DNA of 64,000 nt from Salticus scenicus (GCA_963930645.1 OZ005654.1:35773763-35837762), one strand, 5' to 3'; positions 9,649 through 20,151 are shown, counted from the stretch's first letter. Notes: a model not told the origin generated them from the sequence alone. Translations and numbers: made by a program.

Positions 9649-11223
9649 ATGGTGATAACGAGAGCTATGGAGCAAGAGATGAAAAAAATTCTAGAAGGTC
9701 TTACTGCTCAGATGAATGAGTTAAGATCTGGATTGATAGAGAAAATGGAAACAGGACAGGAGAAGATGGAAACCGGATTGATCGAAAGAATGAAGGAAGG
9801 ACAAAGAGAGATGAAAGAAAGTATGGAAGCATCGCAAAGAGAGATGAAAGATAGCCTGAGTCAAGAGATGAATGAAATGAAAGCCGGACAGGAAAAGATG
9901 GAAACCGGATTGATAGAGAAAATGGAAACATCGCAAAGAGAGTTGAAAGGCACTATGGGTGAAGTTCAGGAAGAAATTAAATCTAATCAAGATGAGATGA
10001 AGAGAGAGCTTTCAACTGTGAAAGAATCAATCGAGGGTAAATTAACGGTGATGGAAAATAGAATGGATGGAATAGAAGAGAAAGTTATAAAGATAGAAGA
10101 AAATTTTGAAGAGAAAGTTTTGAAAATAGAAGAAAGTTTTAAAGAGAAAGCTATGAAGATAGAAGAAAATGTTATGAACGTTGAAGAGAAAGCTATGAAG
10201 ATAGAAGAAAATGTTATGAAGGTTGAAGAGAGTGTTACGAAAATAGAACGGAGTTTCGAGGAGAAAGTTAAAGAAAATTTTGATCAGGAACTGCAAGGAA
10301 GGTTTGCAGAGATAGAAAGCAAGTTTAAGAGAATGGAGGAAGATCTTGAGAGAAAAATGAGAGAAGAGTGGAGCGGAGAGGTAATAGGGAATGAACTGCA
10401 GAGCAAGATTCGGAATCTCGAAGAAAAGTTAGAATCCAAGCCCCAGGAAACTGAAAAGAAAGAGAGAAGAAGCCAGAATCACGAATTTATTAAGCTATCT
10501 ACCTACGACGGCAGTTCCTCCTGGCATGTATATAAGACGCAGTTTTCCATCGTAGCTGAAGCTAACGGCTGGGACTCTACCGCCAAGTCGGTCCACTTAG
10601 CAGCAGCATTACGGGGAGATGCAGCCGAGATACTGAGAAATGTTTCTAAAGAAGAAAGGAACGACTTCGAGGCCTTGACTAGAGCACTGGAGCTACGGTT
10701 TGGAGAGAAGTGTTCTAAGGACTATAGTCGCCTCCAGCTAAAGTCCCGTTACCAGAAAACGGGCGAAAGTTTGCAAGAGCTGGCAGCGGACATTCAGAGA
10801 TTGTCACACCTAGCATTCTCAGACTGCCAAGCTGACACTCGAAACGACTTAGCTCTTCAGTACTTTATCGATGCTGTTCGGGATCCAGAAATTCAAAAAG
10901 CGCTGAGACTCTCCAACATCAGAGACGTAGAATCAGCTTTAGGCTATGCACTTAGGATAGAGGCAGCCCAACAAGCCTCCCGTAAAGACCGCCATACCAT
11001 AAGAGCAGTCTCATTAAATGATACGCCTGCTGATGAGAATGAAATGAAGAGAAGTTTCGCAGAGATCTTAAAGAGATTGCGCAACCTGGAAAATAACATA
11101 GAAATAAAGGATCGGAAGATAAAGTGCTGGGGCTGTGGAGGGGATGGTCATGTAAAGAGGAACTGCCCCGTACGACCAACTATAGGAAATCACCCGGCTT
11201 CACCATCACTGCAGGGAAACTAA
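9649..11223 (+). CDS. gag: gypsy Gag polyprotein
   Basis: This ORF of 524 codons starts at the first ATG after the primer site. Residues about 1-280 are a long charged region made of degenerate repeats (variants of EKMETGQ, REMKE and KIEENV), expected to form a coiled coil. Residues about 280-440 look like a retrotransposon capsid (SSSWHVYKTQFSIVAEANGW onward, then LALQYFIDAV). Near residue 493 there is one CCHC zinc knuckle, CWGCGGDGHVKRNC, for RNA binding. The ORF ends at TAA 11221-11223, immediately after a GGGAAAC heptamer in the correct phase for -1 frameshifting into pol. Gag would form the cytoplasmic virus-like particle. Confidence 0.9.
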   Translation: MVITRAMEQEMKKILEGLTAQMNELRSGLIEKMETGQEKMETGLIERMKEGQREMKESMEASQREMKDSLSQEMNEMKAGQEKMETGLIEKMETSQRELKGTMGEVQEEIKSNQDEMKRELSTVKESIEGKLTVMENRMDGIEEKVIKIEENFEEKVLKIEESFKEKAMKIEENVMNVEEKAMKIEENVMKVEESVTKIERSFEEKVKENFDQELQGRFAEIESKFKRMEEDLERKMREEWSGEVIGNELQSKIRNLEEKLESKPQETEKKERRSQNHEFIKLSTYDGSSSWHVYKTQFSIVAEANGWDSTAKSVHLAAALRGDAAEILRNVSKEERNDFEALTRALELRFGEKCSKDYSRLQLKSRYQKTGESLQELAADIQRLSHLAFSDCQADTRNDLALQYFIDAVRDPEIQKALRLSNIRDVESALGYALRIEAAQQASRKDRHTIRAVSLNDTPADENEMKRSFAEILKRLRNLENNIEIKDRKIKCWGCGGDGHVKRNCPVRPTIGNHPASPSLQGN

Positions 11224-14200
11224 GAGGAGGCCATCTCGCGGGGCGGAGGTTGCCTAAAATTAAAGAGCCCCAATTTACAGTATTTCATGTTTCATCGATG
11301 AGTGGCGGCGATAATGGACTTCACGTCTATGGCCAAGTCAACAACGCCACCTGCCGGATGATTCTGGATACAGGAGCCAATGTGACCATCATTAGAGCGG
11401 ATTTGGCTCAAGAACTAAAAGAGAAGATCATCTGGACGCCGCCCTGCGTTAAACTCCAGACTGTGACCGGAGACGAAATCAAAATATATGGAAAAATGAA
11501 CTTGACCATCACTTTTGGAAATGCCAGTTACCATCATATGGCATATGTGGCTGACATAAGAGATCCTCTAATCATTGGAATTGATTTCCTAAGAAAATTT
11601 AATTTCAAATTGGACTTCAAGAATAATGAACTGCATTCGAGTTCGGAAGACATCGCTGTGTTCAACACTGAAAATCAAGACATTCAGACAATTTGCCAGA
11701 TAACAGCCAAGTCCGAAATTTCCATCCCTCCACACACAGAGACAATAGTTTCAGGAACACCACCTACAAAGCAATACTTCCGCTATGGACTGATTGAATA
11801 CCCGAATACAGACAATAGCCGAAGAGGAGTTCTGGTAGCTTCATCTCTAGTTGATCTCTCAAAGAGTACTATTCCTGTGCGAGTCGCAAACATCAGCGAT
11901 AAGGTCCGGACAGTGAAGAAGGATGAGGTGTTGGCAACCTGCACTCCTGTCACATGCATCAACCGCCCCACGCCATCAACCGAATCCAAGTCTTCTGAGC
12001 AATTAACAACGGAACTACTCAAGAATGCAGAGTTAGGAAAAGAACAGAGATGTGCTGCGGAGAAGCTACTCCAAGAATTTAAAGACCTTTTTTCTCGAAC
12101 ACCTGAAGACGTCGGGAGAACGAACATCACCCAGCACAGAATTGATACAGGAAATCATCCTCCAATCAAACAACATCCAAGAAGACTTCCCTTTGCTAAA
12201 CAGGAAGAGGTCACTGAACTTCTAAATGAAATGCAGCACAATGACGTCATCGAGCCATCAACGAGTCCTTGGGCATCTCCCATAGTACTGGTGCGGAAAA
12301 AGGATGGTTCAACAAGATTTTGTGTGGATTATCGTCGTTTGAATGACATCACGAAGAAAGACAGTTACCCTCTTCCCAGAATTGACGACACATTAGACAC
12401 ACTTGCTGGCAATAAATGGTTCTCGACGTTGGATCTGAAGAGCGGTTACTGGCAAGTAGAATTACATCCTGATGATCGTGAGAAGACTGCATTCACCACG
12501 GGACAGGGACTGTGGCAATTTAAAGTTATGCCATTCGGATTATGTAATGCTCCTGCCACCTTTGAACGCCTGATGGAGACAGTGCTAAAAGGACTTTCCT
12601 ATGAAGCCTGTTTGGTGTATTTGGATGATATTATCATTGTGGGGCGCACCTTTGAAGACCATCTGCGAAACATCCGAAAGGTGCTGGAGAAACTCAGAAT
12701 GGCTAACCTCAAATTGAATCCAGGGAAGTGTAACTTGTTCCGTCGTGAAGTGAGCTACCTCGGCCATATCATCTCTGCCGAAGGTGTGAGAACTGATCCT
12801 GAGAAGATCTCTGCAGTCGAGAACTGGAGTCGCCCTGAAAATGTACACCAACTACGAAGTTTCCTGGGGTTATGCACTTACTACAGGAAGTTTGTCAAGG
12901 GTTTCTCAAATATTGCCAGACCACTCCACAAGCTGACGGAAGCCAAACAGAAGTTCCTGTGGACAGATGAATGTGAAAAAGCATTCCAGCGACTTAAAGA
13001 GGCCTTAACATCATCGCCTATCTTGACGTATCCACAGCCCGACAGACAGTTTATACTTGATACAGATGCCAGCCATGAGAGTGTCGGTGCTGTTCTGTCG
13101 CAGGAAATTGATGGTCAAGAACATGTCATTGCCTATTGGAGTAAATGCCTGTCTAAACCGGAGAGAAATTATTGTACCACCAGGAAAGAGCTACTCGCCA
13201 TCGTAAAAGCCATAGAACATTTCCATCATTACCTCTATGGCAGAAGATTCCTGCTCCGGACTGACCATGCATCTTTAACGTGGTTGCTCCAGTTCAAGAA
13301 CCCGGAAGGACAGATTGCCAGGTGGATACAACGCCTGCAGGAATATGACTTCGAGATACGTCATCGTAAAGGGACTCTACATGGTAATGCAGATGCCTTG
13401 TCCCGGAAGCCCTGCTCGGAAAGCTGCAAGTATTGCTCTAGAGCTGAACAGAAATATCTGCCGATAAATCCGTTTGCCTGCCAAGTTACTGTCTCAACAC
13501 CATCAGATCAAGATCCCGATCCATGGAGTGACGAAGAACTTAGAAAATCCCAGCTGGAAGATCCTGACATAAAGCCAATATTACAGCTGAAGGAGACGAC
13601 CAGCAACAGACCTATGTGGCAGGATATTTCCAGATTTAGTCCCATTACGAAAAGTTATTGGGCACTTTGGGACTCTCTTCATATCAGAAACGGCGTATTA
13701 TACAGAAAGTGGGAATCTGATGATGGGAAAAGCTTCAGATGGCAGATTTTATTACCAAGATCAAAAATTCCAGCTGTTTTAGAACAACTGCATAGTAGCT
13801 CTACCGGAGGCCATTTTGGGGTAATGAAGACTCTGCAGAAAGTTCGGGAACGCTTCTACTGGTGCAAGGCAAAGGAGGATGTGGAGAAATGGTGTAAATC
13901 CTGTGATGCTTGTGCGGCACGTAAAGGCCCGCAGAAACGAAGTCGAGGAAGATTGCAACGGTATAACGTGGGAGCACCATTTGAACGGATTGCAATCGAC
14001 ATCTTGGGTCCTTTGCCACGGACCTCCAGTGGAAATAAATACATCCTCGTCGTGATGGACTATTTCACCAAGTGGCCTGAGGCATATCCCATTCCCAATC
14101 AAGAGGCATGCACAGTCGCAGAAGTCCTAGTGCAGCAATGGGTGTCAAGGTACGGCACGCCCCTACAACTTCATACCGACCAAGGTAGGAACTTTACCTC

Positions 14201-14819
14201 TGATGTTTTCAAAGGACTGTGTCAACTACTTGGCATAGACAAAACCCGGACAACACCCTTACATCCCCAGTCGGACGGCATGGTCGAGAGGTTCAATCGT
14301 ACCATCCTGAATAACCTCTCCCTTCTAGTATCAAGGAACCAGCAAGACTGGGACTTGAAGTTGCCATTGTTCCTGCTGGCTTATCGAAGTGCTGTCCATG
14401 AAACCACCGGCTATACTCCAGCCCAGATGCTGTTCGGACGTGAACTTCGTCTCCCTTGTGATCTCCTGTTTGGTTGTCCACCCGATGCGCCTTCATCGCC
14501 AGAGGAGTACATCCAAGATCTCCAGGCACGATTTGAGGACGTACACAACTTTGCTCGGGAGCGGATTAACATGGCAACGGAGAAAATGAAGATAAGGTAC
14601 GATCTAAAGGCTACACAACATGAGTTCCAGGAAGGAGAGAAGGTCTGGTTGTGGAATCCTGTTCGACGCAAAGGACTCTCTCCCAAGTTACAGTGCAACT
14701 GGGACGGACCATACACAGTCTTAAAAAGGCTGAATGATGTAGTGGTGCGGATCACTAAAACACCTTCATCAAAACCGAAGGTGGTGCACTATAATAGGCT
14801 AGCCAAGTACCACAAGTAA
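11124..14819 (+). CDS. pol: gypsy Pol: protease, RT, RNase H, integrase
   Basis: This frame is open for 1231 codons, -1 relative to gag and overlapping it by 100 bases. The Met at 11124 is probably not used; Pol is more likely made by frameshifting at 11214-11220. Domains by residue in this frame: aspartic protease with LDTGAN near 81-86; reverse transcriptase with YLDD near 498-501; RNase H starting LDTDAS near 645; integrase HHCC zinc region near 890-930 (GGHFGVM onward, CKSCDACAARK); DDE core with D in AIDILGP (about 957), D in HTDQGRN (about 1018) and E in MVERFNR (about 1053); and a GPY/F-like motif (WDGPYTVL) near 1192. No chromodomain or env follows. No stops or frameshifts are present. 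Confidence 0.93.
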   Translation: MLGLWRGWSCKEELPRTTNYRKSPGFTITAGKLRGGHLAGRRLPKIKEPQFTVFHVSSMSGGDNGLHVYGQVNNATCRMILDTGANVTIIRADLAQELKEKIIWTPPCVKLQTVTGDEIKIYGKMNLTITFGNASYHHMAYVADIRDPLIIGIDFLRKFNFKLDFKNNELHSSSEDIAVFNTENQDIQTICQITAKSEISIPPHTETIVSGTPPTKQYFRYGLIEYPNTDNSRRGVLVASSLVDLSKSTIPVRVANISDKVRTVKKDEVLATCTPVTCINRPTPSTESKSSEQLTTELLKNAELGKEQRCAAEKLLQEFKDLFSRTPEDVGRTNITQHRIDTGNHPPIKQHPRRLPFAKQEEVTELLNEMQHNDVIEPSTSPWASPIVLVRKKDGSTRFCVDYRRLNDITKKDSYPLPRIDDTLDTLAGNKWFSTLDLKSGYWQVELHPDDREKTAFTTGQGLWQFKVMPFGLCNAPATFERLMETVLKGLSYEACLVYLDDIIIVGRTFEDHLRNIRKVLEKLRMANLKLNPGKCNLFRREVSYLGHIISAEGVRTDPEKISAVENWSRPENVHQLRSFLGLCTYYRKFVKGFSNIARPLHKLTEAKQKFLWTDECEKAFQRLKEALTSSPILTYPQPDRQFILDTDASHESVGAVLSQEIDGQEHVIAYWSKCLSKPERNYCTTRKELLAIVKAIEHFHHYLYGRRFLLRTDHASLTWLLQFKNPEGQIARWIQRLQEYDFEIRHRKGTLHGNADALSRKPCSESCKYCSRAEQKYLPINPFACQVTVSTPSDQDPDPWSDEELRKSQLEDPDIKPILQLKETTSNRPMWQDISRFSPITKSYWALWDSLHIRNGVLYRKWESDDGKSFRWQILLPRSKIPAVLEQLHSSSTGGHFGVMKTLQKVRERFYWCKAKEDVEKWCKSCDACAARKGPQKRSRGRLQRYNVGAPFERIAIDILGPLPRTSSGNKYILVVMDYFTKWPEAYPIPNQEACTVAEVLVQQWVSRYGTPLQLHTDQGRNFTSDVFKGLCQLLGIDKTRTTPLHPQSDGMVERFNRTILNNLSLLVSRNQQDWDLKLPLFLLAYRSAVHETTGYTPAQMLFGRELRLPCDLLFGCPPDAPSSPEEYIQDLQARFEDVHNFARERINMATEKMKIRYDLKATQHEFQEGEKVWLWNPVRRKGLSPKLQCNWDGPYTVLKRLNDVVVRITKTPSSKPKVVHYNRLAKYHK
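11214..11220 (+). promoter_or_regulatory. -1 ribosomal frameshift heptamer GGGAAAC
   Basis: In the gag frame the end reads CAG GGA AAC TAA, so G GGA AAC has the X XXY YYZ phase needed for tandem -1 slippage. It sits directly against the gag stop. After slippage the next codons are CTA AGA GGA (LRG), which continue the open pol frame. A GC-rich stretch follows (AGGCCATCTCGCGGGG) and could form a stimulatory stem. Confidence 0.75.
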
Positions 14820-15056
14820 CGGTAATATTAAAAAAAAAATTAAAAATGTAAATACTGGTAAAATTTGCGCATGCGTAATGTAAATATTTGTATATAAATA
14901 TTTGAACATATTTGTGAATTTTGTAAATATTTCTCACTTGATTTGTATTTCTATTTTATCGTTATATGCAACTTAGTTTTTGTGTTTTAGATTGTGTAAA
15001 TTTGTTTAGTTTCGCCTCTTGACCAAGGGTTGCACTGCCCGGGACGTGCAGTCCTT
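14820..15056 (+). other. Non-coding gap between pol and polypurine tract
   Basis: About 240 bp of AT-rich sequence with no env-like ORF. It includes a GC-richer segment (GGACGTGCAGTCC palindrome near 15039-15052). Confidence 0.6.
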
Positions 15057-15068
15057 GGGAGGGGGCAG
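15057..15068 (+). promoter_or_regulatory. Polypurine tract
   Basis: GGGAGGGGGCAG lies immediately before the 3' LTR, the expected position for plus-strand priming. Confidence 0.8.
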
Positions 15069-15690
15069 TGTTACGAAATTGTAAATAATTGTGTTTATTT
15101 TTGTATAAATTCTTTCAAAGAGGCTTAGTAAGTTGATAAAGTGCTAATTTTGTGCATTTCTAGTCGTTTTAGCGTTGAAATAGCCTTATTTTCCCTTAAA
15201 AACGCATTAAAAAGCCCCAGTAATGCAAGTAATGGATTTGGCGCCAAATTTGGCGACTTTTTCCCACCTTGGCGATTTTTTTTGGCGACCTTGGCGAGAA
15301 AATCCTTATATGGGATATACCAAATATGGAAGCTGTAAGTTGATTGGTTGACCACTTTCTAGAGTTTTCTCGAAAAATCTGGGCTCCATGGAACAGCATA
15401 TAAGGAGCGCTTCCTCGCCAAGGCAGTCAGAGTCAGTCCAGTTCAGTCTTCAGCCAGCTTCGCTAGAACCTCTTTGAGAGAGATTTGCTTCAAGTGTTTT
15501 TGCTATACAGTTTGTACTGTGGATTTGCTATTGACAGCTGTTGTTTAAGCTGTGTTTACTGTTTGAATTGAAGCTGATACTTGGTTTATAGACCTGTATT
15601 TTTCTGGAACTTTCTGTGAATAAATTACTGAATTTTTGTACGTTTGGCCTTTCATTCTCAGACAACTCACGAATCCCCAAGTACGCAACA
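15069..15690 (+). repeat. 3' LTR
   Basis: Same length as the 5' LTR and identical in my reading except for one base near 15377. AATAAA is at 15619-15624. The ATAA target duplication follows directly. Confidence 0.92.
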
Positions 15691-17155
15691 ATAAATCTCT
15701 CATTTTCAAAATTAATCTTCAGTGGAACGAACATAGACTGCCTGAATAATCGGACGTTTTTGTTGTATTTCTGCCGAAAAGCTGATACTCAATTTCTAAT
15801 TTATAAAGGATTTCTGTGCATATGTGTGAGTTTAGTTCTATAAAACTGGACTGTCATTGTCAAAAATTAAATCTTAATGGTAATTTTATTTTGCAAAATT
15901 ACATTTTTCACAATTTCACAAAAAGAAAACCCTAGCCAAAAGTTTGTGAAGAACACTATTTTCACACTAAATTTAGATTTAACGAAATTACGTGTAGAAA
16001 TTTTCACAGTTTCACAAAAACAGGACCCTGTGTGAAAAATCTGGACAAACCCCCTATATTTAGAGGGTACAATTCATTAAACAAGCAGTGAGAGCAGCCT
16101 CGAATTATAGTTAACTGGTTGTATGTTGTTAAATTAAAAGGTTATGATGTTTTTAAAACTTTTTGGAGCCTTCAGGGCTTTTTAAACACTACAATGTAAA
16201 ATATGCTATTATTTTTAAAATATCATATGAGGCATTGTTAAATACCATAAACTGGTATGAGAGCTAAATAAACAAGAAAATATTTTCTTTTTGAAATATC
16301 ACCCACAAGGTGGGCAAAGGCAAACTGGAATATATGTATAACATCAATTAATGAATTGTATACTAATTAAATATTTACAATTCATACACCAGTGCTTGTA
16401 TAAATAATTAAAATATAATAAATTATTAAAATATATAATAATATGTATAAAAATAATTAAAAAAGATGAATCTAAAGTTAAGAAATAAGAAATATTAGTT
16501 CGTCTAATGAAATATTTTGTTATATTTTACGAACTTGTTTTTAAAATTTACATAAGAAATAATTAAAAATCTCATTTTTTAAAGATAGATAAACAATTTA
16601 ATTCCATTAAAGCCAATAACTTTGGTATTTAAAAAAAGTGATTTAAATCAGTGATTTTTTTCAAAAAAATCAATTGATTTAAATCACTATAACCCTGATT
16701 TCACTACATACTACTTGTAACCATTTTTTTCCATGAAAAGGTTAACTGTTGCAGCTTCTGATTACCTTTTTTTTTTATGATCTTCATCTGTGTTATAATT
16801 AATTTATATATTAGCTCAAGAATCTACCATACTTAGAAAAAATATAAAGATAATATAAAATGAAAACTATCTTACATTTTTTTTTTTTTTCAAGGTACTT
16901 TACCTCCATGTACCAGTGTTATTTTAAAGTACTACACCATTACTATTACGAGGTGGTGTGCATAATTTTTATTGTTTATGGTTTTAGAAATTCATCTTAA
17001 ATAACTTTAAAAAAAAAGAGTTTGAAGTTTTTTTTTTTTTTTTCTAAATTTGGGATATAAAGGATTAAAATTAATTGCATAACTTATATAGAAACTATTT
17101 TCTCAAATAAAACTTTTATTTATTTTTTAAGAATTATTCTTTATAATTTTATTAG

Positions 17156-17284
17156 GTGGCAAGAAGTGACCAGTTTAGACGAGATGGGGCAGATATTCAT
17201 TCTGATGTTGAGGTTAATGTTTGCCAAGCTATTTTAGGTGGTACTGTTAGGGTGCCTGGTCTTTATGACGATTTTGTTTTAAAG
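17156..17284 (+). CDS. DNAJA3: DNAJA3/Tid1 exon: CTD core
   Basis: The exon is 43 codons in phase 0 at both ends (acceptor TTAG, donor GTATAT). It reads VARSDQFRRDGADIHSDVEV and continues through QAILGGTVRVPGLY. FRRDGADIHSD and ALLGGT-type motifs are conserved in mitochondrial DnaJ CTDs. The reading frame stays open into the intron to 17590, but homology ends at FVLK, so the donor at 17285 is the better end. Confidence 0.9.
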
Positions 17285-17661
17285 GTATATTCACTTAATT
17301 TAAGTTATTTAAACTTTATCAGGGGTGATTGTGTTCAGTTAATTTACCTGATTTCAGGCATTTATTTCATTTTCAGTGCCGGAATTTCAGTTTTCCTGAT
17401 AGTTAAAACAAGACTACGATATCAGTTTCATGTGACTGCTAAAAAAATCCTAATTAAAATCAATATTTTTCATAATGAGAGGATTGGAACTCCCTGCAAT
17501 AAATTATATGTTTTCTCCCCGTATGAAAACTTTTTCTTGCTAAAATTTCAGGTATCTTTGCATGAATTCACAATCATCCTGCTTTGTTGATGGAAAACTT
17601 CTTACTTCTAATCTAAAATTGCTTCATACATTAAAATATCTTTTAAATTTAAATTTATTAG
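17285..17661 (+). other. DNAJA3: DNAJA3 short intron
   Basis: A 377-bp AT-rich intron (GTATAT to TTAG). I see no insertion or other feature in it. Confidence 0.85.
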
Positions 17662-17777
17662 ATCAAAGCTGGTTCTTCTTCACATACTCGAATCAGAGTT
17701 GATGGTAAAGGAATTAAAAGAGTTAACAGTTATGGTTATGGTGACCACTACATACATTTAAAAATTAAGGTGCCTAC
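17662..17777 (+). CDS. DNAJA3: DNAJA3/Tid1 exon: CTD with GYGDHYIHLKI
   Basis: This exon encodes IKAGSSSHTRIRVDGKGIKR and then VNSYGYGDHYIHLKIKVP, ending with two bases of a split Thr codon before GTAAGT. The NSYGYGDHYIH block is almost invariant in Tid1 proteins and lies in the second CTD barrel. Its partner exon is 17.8 kb downstream, and the split codon joins perfectly there. Confidence 0.92.
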
Positions 17778-18160
17778 GTAAGTATTTCTTTTTCCTCTTA
17801 ATTTTTTTAAGTTTCTGTTAGCACTGTAATGTATCATTTTGTTATACTAAAACTGTCTAAAATTATATTTTTCCTTTTTTTTTTTTTTTTTTTTAAATTT
17901 AAATATATTAAATTTTAATTTCTACTTCCATCAAATTGTATATCTGCAGCAATTGTAAACTCTGGGAATTATAAAATTCTGCATAAAACCCACTGTAGTT
18001 CACTACTCTTATGCCCCCCACCCCCCACCCCCCAATTTCCCCACTGTTCAATATTTCTGGTATTTTTGGTTTTTATCTTTAGCATATTCACTATTGTTAA
18101 CTGTAGCTAGCTATTAGTCTAATTATAGCTAGCATTTGCTGAATTCATTATAACTGGTGG

Positions 18161-19904
18161 CAGGGTTGGCAAAAAACCGATTTTTTTTTCTAGAAAAACC
18201 TAACCCACTTGGGTTTTTGCGAGGTTTTCTGGGCTTTTGTGGGGTTTTGCTTGAATACATTTGCATTGTAATGTTAGATATATGTTATTTAGCATAGTAG
18301 TTGTAATATGTCTAATTGTATTAAACTACAAATTAATAATTAATCTAATATTTATCTCAGAAATAAAAATTGGTTTAATTCTAATATTAAAATAGTGTTA
18401 ATTAGTAAGATTAAGCTATATTTTATTCTAATGTATGCTTTCAAAATAAATATTCTTAATGACAATAACTCATAAAATAATAGAATTTAAATTCTTAAGT
18501 ACAATACATATCATTTACATTTTTTAGTTCCCCTCATACTATAGGTATGGGGAACTTAGGTAATTGTGAATTTTTTTTACCTCGGTTTAAAAAACTTCGC
18601 AAGTTATTAAAAATTTACGCTTTTCTTAACGTGGGAGAATAGGGCAAAATTTCACTTAAATGTGCATTAAATGGAAAATTTTTAATGAAAAAATGTGAGA
18701 CCAGTTTTAAAATATGAGTTTTGATGTCAGAATGAACATCAGTAACTAGAAACATACTACTTTGAAAATTTCACAAGTTACTGGAAATTTACGAATTTCT
18801 TAACATGGCAGAATAGGGCAAAATTTCACATAAACGTCAATTTTGAGGGATATTTTCACCATAAAGATGTCAGACCACTTTTGAAATATTATTTAGGACA
18901 CTGGCATGAATATCATAGAGTATGAATTTTCCAATTTAAAAAATTCACAAATTAATTAGAATTTACGATTTACTTAAAATGGCAAAATAGGGCAAAATTG
19001 AGCATAAACATCCATTTTGAGGATCATAAATATATCAGACAATTTCAAAATAACATTTATGATACTTGTTTGAACATGATTGACTACAAATATTCTAATA
19101 GGAAAATATCGCAAGTTATTCGTAATTTAAGATTTTATCAACATAGCAAAATGGGCGATATCCCATATAAATATGCATTTTGAGGATTGTTGCATTGGAA
19201 ATAGTAGTATGAAAACGAAACTACAAAATTGACCCTAATAAAATAAATTAATAAATTAGAATAAAATAATTATATCGAAGTGAACAGTGGATAGCCTATT
19301 AGGCGGGGATTTCATTCTGTCACGGTGTCAAGCGTTTGATCAAATTCATTTCTCTTAACATGATAATCATGTTAAGAGAATGTCCTGTACTAGAAATTTA
19401 TGAGAACATATATATGATGGGGAACTGAGCAGAGTCCACTTATGCCAACTAGTTTTAATTATAAAAATAAGTTGCACTGATTTATCCTTTTCGTTTTTTT
19501 TTATAGTTGAAATGGTTATAGAAGAAAATTTTATTAGATTTATAAATATGTTGCTACTAAAATTAAAATAAAATAATTATAAAGTTTTAAAACTAAACAA
19601 TTTAATTAGTTAAATATTGATTCTGGACAACATTTATGTCCGCTGTTAAGCAAAAATATCATTCGGTTTTACAAGAAAAGGAAAACTGAACCAATTATAG
19701 AAGATAAACTTGCTTTTATTATATTTATAACTGTAGTTACTTTTTATGTTTAATACTATTTACTAGAAAATAAAAATAAGAGTTTATTCTCAAAAGGTAA
19801 GGTGTTTTCTATACTTTATAGATGGGATTTGTATATTATAAATAATTTTTAACAAAAACCCAGCGGGTTTTTGTTGGTGGGCTGGGCCGAGTTTGCCAAC
19901 CCTG
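18161..19904. mobile_element. hAT-type MITE with nested Helitron-like element
   Basis: The left end CAGGGTTGGCAAAAAACC and the right end (other strand CAGGGTTGGCAAACTCGG) are TIRs. The flanks ACTGGTGG (18153-18160) and GCTGGTGG (19905-19912) are an 8-bp TSD with one mismatch. The body has GGGTTTTTGCGAGG-type blocks near both ends. There is no transposase. Without the insert it is about 820 bp. Confidence 0.7.
18527..19452 (+). mobile_element. Helitron-like repeat H3
   Basis: It starts at AGTTCCCC, whose complement GGGGAACT lies just before the 3' hairpin (CT, GAGCAG, AG region near 19430-19437). It ends CCAACTAG followed by T at 19453. The interior is made of about five diverged units of roughly 125 bp, each with blocks like TTACGAATTTCTTAACATGG and AGGGCAAAATTT. 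H4 (33294-34632) is a longer copy in the opposite orientation. Confidence 0.68.
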
Positions 19905-20151
19905 GCTGGTGGTCTAGCTCATTCTCAGCACTCATTGATTCGCGATATTAGTTTAGCTGTATACAAGATGTGGAATTTCACTAGTGAGGGAAAACAATTA
20001 AGTATAAAAGGAGTAAGTTCAAGAAAACCTCATGGGAAGAAGTCCTCAGTCTTTCGACATACTTAGACTATTAATGAGGAATCCATGACTAACATATACT
20101 ATAATACAAGAATGACTGTTTTGGTTATTCAGTCTACCTGCTGTATTTTTA

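Larger units (their letters stand above)
8994..15690 (+). mobile_element. Complete Ty3/gypsy LTR retrotransposon
   Basis: Two 622-bp LTRs (TG...CA) bound gag and pol ORFs that are both open. A 4-bp TSD, ATAA, lies at 8990-8993 and 15691-15694. I find one difference between the LTRs (C at about 9302 versus A at about 15377), so the insertion is recent. There is no env ORF after pol. A primer site, polypurine tract, in-LTR TATA-like box and AATAAA are all present, so the copy looks competent as far as reading can show. It lies in sense orientation within the DNAJA3 intron. Confidence 0.93.
8822..16054. mobile_element. TIR element split by the gypsy insertion
   Basis: The left end CAGGGGTCTGTTCAG and the right end (other strand GGGGGTTTGTCCAG) are inverted. 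TATATTT is found next to both ends, suggesting a 7-8 bp duplication. Without the gypsy element it is about 530 bp. It contains repeated blocks of the form GGACCCTTCACAAAATTTT. A truncated relative lies near 52,505-52,730. Exact ends are uncertain by one or two bases. Confidence 0.55.
8122..16697. mobile_element. hAT-type non-autonomous element, host of nested insertions
   Basis: The left end CAGGGTTGTTGATTT and the right end (other strand CAGGGTTATAGTGATTT) form TIRs. An exact 8-bp TSD, ATTTCACT, flanks it at 8114-8121 and 16698-16705, the hAT signature. Once the inner insertions are removed about 1.3 kb remains, AT-rich, without transposase. Confidence 0.75.
7514..17155 (+). other. DNAJA3: DNAJA3 9.6-kb intron holding three nested elements
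   Basis: Outside the nested block at 8122-16697 (described separately), 7514-8121 and 16698-17155 are AT-rich with T-runs and no recognisable feature. Inside the outer element, a (TG)n(TA)n microsatellite lies at about 8275-8315. The intron appears to be spliced across roughly 8.6 kb of insertions, including a complete gypsy retrotransposon in the sense direction. Confidence 0.8.

Noticed and set aside
11124..11213. Pol starting at its own ATG inside gag
   Set aside because: That ATG lies in the zinc-knuckle coding region with no sign of an initiation context, while a correctly phased slippery heptamer sits at the gag stop.
14755..14937. Possible small env-like ORF after gypsy pol
   Set aside because: It is on the opposite strand, short and low-complexity. 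No signal peptide or membrane anchor was found in the sense direction.
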